Assembly (NCBI RefSeq): GCF_037392515.1
Contig: NC_090283.1
Span: 14,758,501 to 14,822,500 of the forward strand
Direction: 5' to 3'
Source: Haliotis asinina
Taxonomy: Eukaryota; Mollusca; Gastropoda; Lepetellida; Haliotidae
DNA length: 64,000 nucleotides
Made by a program: the position numbers and the translations under genes. Position 1 is the stretch's first letter; every line of letters starts with the position of its first letter. Below the pieces are notes generated by a model. That model was not told the origin of the DNA and did no database searches. It was given only the letters and a program-made list of their open reading frames with translations. Positions 11,830 to 23,400 of the stretch are shown piece after piece.

Positions 11830-12140
11830 TCTGTCAGGCGTATGATTCCAATCACCGGACTATCTGGTCGTTAGTTATATGGCTGACATATTGTCCGAAT
11901 GCCGACGTAAGAATGAGTGAGTTTAGTTTTATGCCGCACAGAGGCAATATAACAATATTATGGTCTGTAAATAATTAACTGACTCTGGCCATGGACCAGA
12001 CAATAAAATGATCAACAGCATGAGCATTAGTCTATAGATCTGGGATATGATATCATCTGGCAACCAAGTCAGCGATCCTGACCGGCGGATCCCGTTAGTC
12101 ATCTCTTATAACGGACATGGGTTACCTCCACTGGTCACTG
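11830..12140 (-). repeat. SINE family 1 copies, degenerate
   Basis: A plus-oriented fragment (11830-11911) abuts a minus-oriented decayed copy starting 'gaatgagtgagtttagtttt'. Both have lost much of the body. Sequence from 12140 to 12650 holds nothing I recognise. Confidence 0.65.
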
Positions 12141-12659
12141 CGTTAAGGAACAAGAACGAGTTACACAATAAACGATGTTGTCCCTATGTTGAGTGGGCAA
12201 AAGGCTCTTCGTGAAGCAAACATCCTAACAATAAGTAATCAAGTAAAGATTGTAGCACATTACGGCATTTACATCACAACAATATTATATTATACTGTTA
12301 TACCATTCAGAAATGACCCGCAACCAAAGCCGAATACTCGTTGAAGCTCATGCAAAATATTTTGCAAACAGTGGGTGCCAGGATTTCTCCAAATATCCGC
12401 CAATGTGAACCTAACTCAGTGGGTAATATCATTTCGCTGTAATGAGTGAGAAGTGACGATAACTTTATTTACGGCTAGTCAGGATCACAAGCACCAACGC
12501 AATTTCTTAAGAAAATTGGCGTAAACATCAAAGGGAGATCATTCTGAAATGTTAAAAGTGTCGTAAGCATTCCTACATTATCTTTTATGTCATTCGCTAC
12601 CATTCGCGTTCAGAAACAAACTTTAACTCAAATGTCCAAACCATTGGCGTACAAGTTGC

Positions 12660-13530
12660 TATAACAACACACGTTTGGGTCAGACTATAAAAAATCTATC
12701 GTGCAAGCATCCCTTTTTAATCAAAATAATTGAATTATATAACGAGCTTGCTACCGGCCAATACGACATCGTCTTTTGTTGGTTACCCAGTGACGTTGGC
12801 ATTTCTGGGAACACAATGGCTGATTATGCTGCCAAGGAGCACTCAACAAAATCTGTGACACCAATTCTCATTCCTTGTCCTAATTACAAAGGTAACATTA
12901 ATTAGATCCTTCATTTGTGATCTGATGCAGAATATATGGGACAGTATGAAATAGGTTACACCTACTTGTGTTGTCAGTCCAGATTTGAGGAGGTCGTCAT
13001 ACAACGATGTTGCAATGGTCATGCGCGTTATACTTATGAATGCTCGTTTAAAGGTGAAGATCCTCTGTTTTGTATCCTCTGTGATGAGAGGGCTGCGGTC
13101 AGGCAAGTTCTGCGTGTTGAATTCTCCATCATAAGGAATAATTTCAATGTGAAAACAATTAAGGGTCTTTCGATCACTGTTAACACTCGTTTAATTATTG
13201 GTGAGTGAGTGAGTGAGTGAGTTTAGTTTTACGCCGCACTCAGCAATATTACAGCTATATGGCGGCGGTCTGTAAATAATCGAGTCTGGACCAGACAATC
13301 CAGTGATCAACAACATGAGCATCGATCTGCGCAATTGGGAACCGATGACATGTGTCAACCAAGTCAGCGAGTCTGACCACCCGATCCCGTTAGTCGCCTC
13401 TTACGACAAACTGAGTCGCCTTTTATGGCAAGCATGGGTTGCTGAAGGCCTATTCTACCCCGCGACCTTCACGGGTACGTTTAATTATTGGTCTTTGAAA
13501 AGAAATCGATATCATTGATGAACATGCACA
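12660..13530 (+). mobile_element. LINE 3' fragment: RNase H and C-terminal part
   Basis: The frame at 12675-12905 contains YDIVFCWLPSDVGISGN followed by ADYAAKEH, the end of the RNase H domain found in I/Jockey-type non-LTR retrotransposons. A second frame (12936-13208) gives RCCNGHARYTYE..FKGEDPLFC..CDE, the conserved C-terminal cysteine region. A stop after residue 76 and a frame change separate them, and reverse transcriptase is missing, so this is a 5'-truncated dead copy. A SINE is inserted near its end (13203-13477), after which the LINE sequence resumes. Confidence 0.75.
13203..13477 (-). repeat. SINE family 1 with perfect 15-bp target duplication
   Basis: The copy is bounded by 'cgtttaattattggt' at 13188-13202 and again at 13478-13492. 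The duplicated target lies in the LINE relic, whose sequence continues on the far side. This is the cleanest insertion of the family in the window and looks recent. Confidence 0.95.
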
Positions 13531-14389
13531 TGCAAGCTGATGCACATATAGTCTATTCCAATGAAGAGTATAAGCTCTGTGTATGGTGTCCAATCTTAAG
13601 CTCTATGTTGGTGGGTCACTGAAGCTGAATGCAGATTTTCTGAATTACTCACAAATACCAACATCATACCTTGCATATCGTGATTAGATGAGTTCATGTT
13701 GCCTAACATCCAAATTCACTGTTGTTCTACATGCACAACATGTTAAGAAGAATACAAAGTCTGAAGCTATATCATGGTTTCTTTCGTCTAAATTACCTTA
13801 AGCTCAAAACACAACCATTTTAGTACCTTGGTATGGTGTAAGTGAGACAGCGCCACTTAGTGACCTTTGCACACAAAATCATTGTTACATATCGATATTA
13901 TTCATCTGGGAGAAAATAGGTGGAGCCTCGGTAAGTGCAACAAATTTGAAAATGTATAAAAAACTAAATTTCTGGTGGAACATAGGTAGGTAACACATAC
14001 CGCACAATTCCTTGAATGACATATATGTTGATACATGTCAAACTACATCATGGCTGGTTTCTTAAAACATCGAACAGTTTGGAAAATATACGTCGTTATG
14101 AACTATAACTCTGTGTTAATTATCCATATCTTGCAATGACAGTTGGATAGACATTTTACAGAAAGTTTTAAGTACAAATGTTACAAGAGGTACCTGCGAT
14201 TAAGACATAATGTTGACAAATCTATTCACTAAAACCACGAAACTAACTTGTGCCACAGTCATGTTCGCAAATGTGAACAGTTGTTGGTACTTGAAGGTAA
14301 CATTTGGGGGTGAAAATTTACCTACGAATCCACTTTATTTTGGTGCATATTTTCGTAAAAACATCCCAGAAAATACTCAGATGTGGCAC

Positions 14390-15215
14390 ACATATATCTT
14401 GAACCTGCACACGCAGACAAACACAGAAATTCCCTCTCTACCTCACAGGCAGCCACTACGTATATGCATGAACACATTGGTCGGCCACAGAGGAAGCTGT
14501 AAGTGTTCTCAGTTGTGATCTCTCTAGAATTCCCCTCTGTTATCCTCCAGTCTTCTCTGTTTCTAATCATTTCTTGTGATGTAATAAGTGATCGTAAATA
14601 TCTTTGGTGAAGGGTTTTATAAGCTGAAAGAAGTCCCCAATCCTTTTCACATTGTGAATAAAATATGTTTAAACTAAGTGTTCTCAAGTGCTAGTATTCA
14701 GCAGTTCTGGTGGATGGCATCGTTGTGCATGCTCAGTATCGACTGTCACTAGACAGTACTCACAACCCTTCGAGCGTAAACATTACCATTACAAATGACG
14801 TCAGTAATGATATGTCTGTGTACGTAGTAGACTGATTGGGCAATGAACAGAAAACTTCCACTGTACAGAAGGACATCCACGTGCTGGGTGAGTATCTTCG
14901 CTGAGTGCTTTGTCCATATCTCACCATCGCATCTTCATCTGCCATCATATATTTTGTACGATTTGAACATACTTAACCGCTTCTTTTTTTCTATCAGGGA
15001 GCATTGCGCAGAGTGGAACATAAGTCTGTATATACTGATCTGATTTGCACTCAAACTGGAATTTGAAACTACATTATTCTAACATTCTGAGCCTGTTCCG
15101 AGCTCGGGACAGTTGCTGAATAAAACATTCAGCACATTAACTTCGTGTGGACATTTTGGTTAAAAATAAAACAAGCGAATAAACGTTTTCATACCGTATA
15201 TCACCGTGGATTAGG
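14390..15215 (+). repeat. Upstream duplicated segment, copy 2
   Basis: Counterpart of 600-1340, with the same ordered blocks and small indels. It leads into the second minisatellite and exon 1 of lectin gene 2. The interval 13540-14390 before it holds no recognisable gene. Confidence 0.7.
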
Positions 15216-15219
15216 ATAG

Positions 15220-17310
15220 GATCCTTTTATGTACGCTGAAACCAACATCTCTTCTCTCATCGTCTGAAATGCTTATACCTATGCTGTAGCCATTATGCAT
15301 ACGATGAAGCCCTAATAAGCTCATACTCTTATTATGTACTTTGAAAGTCATATATGTATGCTGAAATCATTAATGTCCGCTGAAACTCTTGTATGTATGC
15401 CCAAAGTCCTATGTGCATGTTGAAACCCCTTTATGTACACAGAATTGTGATATTCTAGTTCTTTTACTGTCCTTCGTTGACAGGTTCTATAACGTACATA
15501 TGGTCGTTGTCACTGTTGAATGTTCTCGTCACGATATGGCTGAAATATTGCCGATGTGACCTTAAATATTAACTCACTCACTCACTGTATACGCTAAAGC
15601 CCTAATACCCTAATACTGTTATATGTACTTTCAAAGTCATATATCTATGCTGAAGTCATTAATGTACGCTGAAACTCTTGTACGTATGCTCAAAGTCCTA
15701 TGTGCATGTTGAAACCCCTGTATGTACACAGAAACCCTTACATGCACGACGTACACAATACATCAAATATGTATGCTGAAACCCTTATATGTACGCTGAA
15801 AGCCTTGTATGTATGTTAAAACCAATATCTGTTCTCTGAAATGCGTCACGTATATTCTGTAACTATAATACATTCGTTGAAACCCCTATGTGTTTGGTGA
15901 AACCCCTATGTGTTTGGTGAAACCCCTATGTGTTTGGTGAAAGCCCTATGTGTTTGGTGAAAGCCCTATGTGTTTGGTGAAACCCCTATGTGTTTGGTGA
16001 AACCCCTATGTGTTTGGTGAAACCCCTTATACTTATGCTCAGACCCTTGAATATACATTGAAAGGATTATATATAAACTGAAACCTTTTCATATTGAAAA
16101 ACCCATAAATATCCAATGTACGCTCAAACCCTTACATGTATGGAGAATCTCATATGTGTACGCTGAAATCCTTTTTATGTACGCTGAAACCAACATATAT
16201 TCTCTGAAACCCTCATAGATATGCTGAAACCAACATCTATCGTCTGAAATGCTTATACACACGTTGTAGTCATTAAATATACGCTGAAACGTTAATACGT
16301 AAGGTAAGACCCGCACATGTACGTTGAAACCCATATATGTACGCTGATATCCTTATATGTATGCTGGAACCCTTATACTTATATTGAAACGGATATATGT
16401 TCTCTGAAATGCATATCTACTGTAACCGTAATAAATGCTCTAAATCTCGCATGTGTACGCTGAAACACACATACGTATGCTGAGACCTTTAAAAGTACAT
16501 TTAAATGTTAATATGTACGCTGAAACCCTATACACTGAAACCCTATTATGTATGCAGGAACCCATACATGTATGCTGAAACCCTTATATGTACGCAAAAC
16601 TCTTACATCTTACAATCTTACACATACGTTGAAACGCTTGTATGTACGCAGATTCCCATATGTGTATGCTGAGACCCTTAAATGTACATGGAAACGTTTA
16701 TGTATATACGCAAAAACCTGTGCACTGAAACCTTGTACACTGAAATCTCTGTATGTGCACTGAATCCTTGTATACTGGAACTGTGTCTGTGAAACCCTTG
16801 TTTGTAGAATACAACCCTGTACACTGAAATGCCTATGTGTATGCTGAAACCCTTTACACTGAAAGCCTTATGTATGTACACTGAAATCCTGTACACTGAA
16901 CCATTGTACATTGAAACCCTGCACACCGAAGCCCCTATATATACGAAGAAACCCATGTGTGTACTTACAACTCTTGCATGCACTATGTACACTGAAATCC
17001 TTACATAAAAGATGAAACCCTTATATATACCCTAAATCCCTTTTTGTACGCAGAAACCCCCATGAGTACGCAGAAACCCATATATATATCCTGAGACCCT
17101 TAACTATTCATTGCAACGTTTAAATATACACTGAAGCCCCGTACAATGAAGCCCCTATATGTACACTGAAAGCCTGTACACTGGAATCCTATACACCGAA
17201 GTCCTGTACACTGAAACCCCTACATGCACGCTGAAACAGTGTATACTGGAACGCATGTGAAAAGCTTATATGTACACTGCCACGCTGCACATTGAAACCC
17301 TTATATGGCC
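15220..17310 (+). repeat. Minisatellite upstream of lectin gene 2
   Basis: About 2 kb of degenerate 20-22 bp units ('tatgtacgctgaaaccctta' type), homologous to 1385-2060. An embedded SINE tail lies at 15525-15587, and a very regular 20-bp sub-array at 15881-16020 is listed separately. It ends about 170 bp before the start codon of gene 2. Confidence 0.9.
15881..16020 (+). repeat. Homogenised 20-bp array inside the minisatellite
   Basis: Seven units of 'aacccctatgtgtttggtga' in exact 20-bp register, differing only by an aacccc/aagccc variant. This indicates recent local expansion within an otherwise decayed array. Confidence 0.95.
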
Positions 17311-17442
17311 ACTCATATGATTAATCACTGGATTGGTTGGCGAAGACTCGACTACATAGGAGCAGACATAATTTGGAGAAATCTGGAGAAATGTCGCGTT
17401 GAAAACAATTAACAGCAACAGAATTGAAACATGTACACCTCT

Positions 17443-17454
17443 ATCATATATATT
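17443..17454 (+). promoter_or_regulatory. Possible TATA element of lectin gene 2
   Basis: 'atcatatatatt' about 35 bp before the start codon, conserved with 2241-2252 upstream of the paralog. Function is inferred from position and conservation only. Confidence 0.3.
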
Positions 17455-17482
17455 TTCTATCCCCAGTTCCCGAAAGGTAGAG

Positions 17483-20400
17483 ATGAATCCACGGACATTT
17501 CTGTTTCCAGTCACCATGATACATATCGGTAAGTACAGTAGTACAGTGTTACAGAATATGTCGATAATAGTACATATCGGTAAGTACAGTAGTACAGTGT
17601 CACAGTGTCACAGAATGTGTCGAAAATAGTACATTACAGACACACATGTATACATGAAAGACTTCAGAAAAGCAAAACTATAAGCGTAGCAGTTCTATAC
17701 CGTCCATTCGTTACCAAAGATAAACTAGCAATACAAACTACGTGAGTAGCCGGTTGAAAATAAGTGGTGGCACCAGACGCAGAGGAACATTTTTTGGTCC
17801 AATTATTAATCGATAGACGAAATCTTTATTGCAACAGAAGTTTTCAACTGCTACATTAGCCATTGAATGTCAGATCACCATACACGAATGATCAGCAAAA
17901 GCGCGCTTCCGTCACCATGAATAATCAACCTGAATCATTAACTTCGCAAGTATTCCCCCTATTTTCTCTACCCCTGACGATCCGGGATAGTACAGTACAC
18001 AACCCTGTGCACTTAAAAGAACCCACGAATCCGTTGATATATGACCAGATGGTGGCCACATGAACACGTGCATACACCTAGTTGCAGGTACAGCAACGTG
18101 CAGTAAACTTGGACAAAGTGCTGTGACTATGTGTCCCAGTCCACCCAGCTGTCAATTGGGTACCTCGTTAGGATGAGAGAGCCACAATAAACTCGGTGCG
18201 CCAATTGGCAGCAAGAGTTGTATACTCCCCATGGAGTTGAGACTGAAATACGATGTGCTGTTGAGATTGACATCTGGTGATCGAGGGGAAAATACCAGCG
18301 CCTTGAGCATGCACTAGTGCGTGGATATGTGCGCTATATAAATATCCAATCTACAATCTATCGTCTGCAACCAATGCTTGTTGTAAGGGGCGACTAACGA
18401 AATCGGGTGGTCACACTCGCTGACTTGGTTGACACATATCATCGTATCCCAATTGCGTAGATCGATGCTCCTGCTTTTGATCTCTGGATTGTCCGGTCCA
18501 GACTCGACAATTCATAGACCACCTCCATGTAAATGGAATATTGTTGACTGCAAGTGAACTGGGTCACCGTTGACACTGGGCTACTTCCCTTGCTTAAACA
18601 AGGAACCTGGGATTGTGGATTCAGATCTCTGATCCTCACCGACTATGATCTTCGATTATGTGCCTAGTGATTAAAGCGTCATCACATCCCCATTGAACTA
18701 TGCTCATGCTATTGATCACTGAACTGACAGATCCAAATTGGATTATTTACAGACCACCTCCACATGGCTGGAACGTTGTTGATTGGTGTGTTAAGCACCA
18801 ACCATCTTCTTGTTATGAGGGAATGCGTGTCAGTAATCAAGAACTATATGATTTCAACACGTATCAGCAATCGTGGCCTATCCGGGTATGCCCGCTACAT
18901 TGATCTCCTTAGATACTGTCCCCAACGACCCCATGTTATGTACTGTTTGTTTCACACCAGAATAGCCTTAGCTGTACCCACATACACTATCCATTCCTAT
19001 TTTTTGTTGCTGTTGTTGACAGAGACAGTCCGAAAAGATATCGACATCTATGCTCCGTTGCACCTCATTCTCAAAACATAAATAATTAAGCGTGAAAGCT
19101 GTTTGAGAGGCCGCAAAAGATCAACTCCTAAAAAAGTTCAAGCCGAATAAACGTAATAGCGTTCTTTTGTGTTTCTGTGGGGTTTATAGCTATGAATATA
19201 TTATTTACGGTTGCCATGGAGCATGCTAGCTGATACGCTAAGTCCCTAACCCGTTTATGTATATCGTCCCTTTTTTGGGACGGGTACTTAAAAAATAAAT
19301 TAAAAAATTCTCTTCTATTGTTTAAGATAAACGTGCAGTGTTAATGTGAATGAAGCTGAGTAAATTGTTTGGGTTTTTTTCGGTTGAACGATTCACATTA
19401 CTTGTCGACCTTAAGTTCTCTAACTCATTAAGTCCGAGAGTCACTTCACTGCTCAACATTTGGAACCCCATGCTGATTACCTGGCTCACTGTGGCGAGAC
19501 TAATTGAAGGGTTGAGAAGCAGAACGACCTAAGTCATATTTCATAGGTTTTCAGGAGAGACGAAGAACTGGTATCGTGAAAACTACTTGGGAAAAAGTCC
19601 TTGTTTTCTTTGTTAGACTTGCGTGGTGGGATAAAATGAATCCTGTATTACTGTAATGTTGTTTCATTACATATGTTCCGAATTATGGAGGAAAAACTGA
19701 ACATGGAATTTCCGTTTTCTGTCAGACTGACCTAAGTGAGGGATATTTTTCGTGTCAGAACAACCCTATTCTCTAGCATTGAGAAGCAAAACAACCTAAG
19801 TCATTATGCATAAAATCATTTCAAGAATTAACGCAATAATTATGACAAAGGTGCAAACCAAGATGCACGCAGCTATTGCACATGCTTCTTGTGAACATTT
19901 GAGAGGCATATTGTGTTTTATAACGATGTATTTTTTCTGAGACTTAACTCAAACTTTCTGGAGACTAGTGACGCTTGTTCATTTGTTTACAGACTGTGGT
20001 ACAGCCAATGCACATCATAATGAGTGATACAACATCTCCATATTGGAATTACTATCGAATTTATTCAAACATTAAATATTCTGGGCATGAATCTGTAATA
20101 AACAATTAATCTTCATGTAATATAATATGTATGTTACAGTATATGCGTCAAATCAGGAAGTGTGTAAATTTCCTGGAATATTTAGGAAATGTGTACATTT
20201 ACTGAGTGATCAGAAAATGTGCACATTTCCTAAATATTCCAGGACATTTACACATTTCCTGATTTGAAACATTTACTGTAAAATGTATACTGCAGAATTC
20301 AAAGTCCAAGTAAAGCGCGTGTCTCCTCTGCCCTCTATCCGCAAGGACAAGCAATATAACTGTCATTTATTTTCTCATGTAATATCCATGAAAATGCATC

Positions 20401-23400
20401 ATTTCTGTTTGGGAAAGTGTAGCTGCCATAGCAGAAAAATACCAAATGGAATAATGTCAAACCGATACAAACCGGGACACTCTGGAACTGAGCCTCAGTG
20501 TCCACACTGAATAATGTCAAACTGATACAAACCGGAACATGCTTGACCTAAGCTTCAGTCTCCAATTGAATTATGTCACACTGGTGGAAACTGGAACACA
20601 CTTGCAACTGAGTGTCAGTCACCAAATTGAATAATGTCAAACTGATGTGAACTGGAACACACTGAAACTGAGTGCCAGTCACCAAATTGAATAAAACTAG
20701 TACACTCTGGGACTAAGCGTCTTTCTAAATTAAATCTACATGAATGAAACATAAATGCACCAACTTGAACTTTCAGCACAAAGTAGATCTAAACATGATG
20801 ATTAATGAGAAATTATTATGTCATAACAACCCAGATCTGACTTAGGTCGTGCTGCTTCTCAACCCTAATTATTAGTGCTTTTCGTGACACACACACACAC
20901 ACACATACACCCAGCGCTAGCTTAAAGTCTGCTGCTAAAATACGAAAAGTACTGAGCATTTATGACAGGAAGTGTGCCCCATAATAACAATCACTCAAAA
21001 GTCTAAACAATGTAACCCAATAGTAACTATTACTTAATCAATAATTTACAGAAAATACACTTTCATAACAATATCATACATGCAATGTTTTACGTAATAT
21101 TATTGCACATTCTCTTGTTGACCTTTGCTGGTTTGTACGTATATATTTTCTTAACATGTATGTATTCTTTGTATCCGGTATGTAAGACATGAAACAAACT
21201 GTCATTGTGTGACGGTAAATTGTAAAAAACATCCATGTCAGTGGCAGTACAAAAAAAAAAAGTTATGTCCGTGCTTAATAATCTTCTTTGAAAGAAGCGT
21301 TTTCGCTGATACATTGCTAGTGTATACTGAATATTTTAAGGAAAGTACTAATGTGCTAGTCTGTGCCTTACATGGAGAAGATTCACAGTTTGTCACTTAG
21401 GTTCATCTAGACGTAACGCAGAAAACATACGGTATCATGCGAACATACATATATACATTTTGTGATGGTTAAAAGTTGCCATTATAAAAGGTTTCAGAAA
21501 TCCCCTGTGAACCAGCAAAACAGAACAAAGACAAGTCTACTTATAAACTTTCGAATATTGTATTATTAAGGAAAGAGGGCAAGTTACACAAAGTCACTAG
21601 TCAGTTTAACAAAACCGATTTCATATACAACACAAATGAGACAAAATCTAAGGCAATGGGTCACAAAATATATAGCAAACTCACCAAAGTCTTAGTGTGA
21701 GAAAGAAACAGCTATGCAGAATGTAGCACAGCGAGTGGTCAGGCAGCGGTTATGTAGATCAAGCGTTGACGGAGATTGATGATGCTAATCCATGTGCGTG
21801 TCCGTGTCCGTGTCTGTGCAGAAAACAACGAAACTAGCATTTATACATACAGTCATTTACTGAAAGTTTGAGCACATACAACCATCGCCACTAACTTGGA
21901 ATGCTCTAGGACAGTGTCCCGGTAGTCAGCAAATAGAAAGCCAAGAGCAGATAACTCCAAAGTACTGCCATAAAGGCATGCTGCTTAAATAACACCAAAA
22001 GCTTTTTTACCCAATTACTACTGAAATAATAATTAATAACAACTCAAATCACGGAACATACACTCTCGTAACACTCTCCGTGGAGGAAAAGATAGTTTCA
22101 TAGAAATTCACTGTTCAATCATAGCAGTAATAACATAATGACATGGCATGTAATACTATGAGTAATATGAGAAACTTCTTGCAGAATTACTATGACCAAA
22201 TGCCGATACATACATACAGCATCATGACGTCATCATACATTTATACCCAGGAAAGTGCATCAGCACAAACATTGTCTTTCCGTTAATGTGTTTGATCACA
22301 AGACTGAACCCGTGCAAGGTCAAACTCCACCTTATAATATCGATTTCAAATATACTCTATAAAGAAACTATACATACATAAATATGGTGAAAATACAAAA
22401 TGAAAGTATTTCTATGGCATAGGTAACTTTTGAAAGTTGTCTAGCTGTTTTACCACATCATCGCCCAAACACCAAATGATGACGAAGCGCAACGTCCTCA
22501 CGTCATGATTTACGATTAGCCAAAACACAGCCATAGCAAACTGCACGTGCGTCATGCATCTTCATGAACAATCATGAAGATGTCGCTGCCAATCAGGGAA
22601 GAACAACGATTGCTTTCACACACTTCAGAAATCCTCAGTGCAATCATCAACATGCCACGTCTAACAGAACAACAACGGAACAACGCAATTGGACGTCTAA
22701 AAGCAGGGCATACTCAGCAGCAAGTGGCAAGGGCTATGGGTGTGACAAGGTTAACCATCACTAACCTGTGGAGACGGTACAACAACAGCGGTAATGTCCG
22801 TGACAGACCAAGGTCAGGACGACCTAGAGTAACGAAACCTGCTCAGGATTGGTACATCCGGCTACGACACCTACAGGATCGCTTCACTACAGCAACGCCA
22901 ACAGCCTTACAGTTTCCGGGTATGCACAGAATCTCTGATCAGACTGTCCGTAATCGTCGGCGGGCAGCCGGTATTTTCACCAAGAGGTCTATTCGACGTA
23001 ACGTCCTTACGCCACGTCACATCCAGCAACGTCTTCAGTGGTGTCGTCAAAGAGTCAGGTGGCCTCTGGCAAGATGGAGACGTGTCTTATTCACCGACGA
23101 GTCGAGGTTCCTGCTGAGACAAGCTGATGGACGTGCCCGAGTTTATCGACGTCGAAACGAACGTTACGCCAGAAACTGCATTCAACATGTTGATCCTTTC
23201 GGTGGAGAAAGTGTCATGGTGTGGGGAAGAATTCAACATGGTGGTAGGACAGCACTCGTTCACGTGGCAGGAGCTTTAACTGGCGTCCATTACCGGAACG
23301 AGATCTTCCAGCCACACGTTGTCCCATTCATCAACGTCAATGGTGGTGAGTTCCAGCCTGACAACGCTCGGCCACATGTCGCACGTGTGTGTACGTACGT

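Larger units (their letters stand above)
19497..20870. mobile_element. Possible non-autonomous element with inverted ends
   Basis: 'gggttgagaagcag.acgacc' followed by 'taagtca' occurs near 19508-19535 and inverted near 20836-20868, about 1.35 kb apart. A related internal copy lies at 19777-19803. No coding sequence lies between; the interior holds a 50-bp palindrome and a 60-bp tandem array. No target duplication was established, so the element is tentative. Confidence 0.4.

Noticed and set aside
17399-17629. Unspliced 76-codon frame over exon 1 of gene 2
   Set aside because: The frame runs through a canonical gtaagt donor shared with gene 1; it is exon plus intron read-through.
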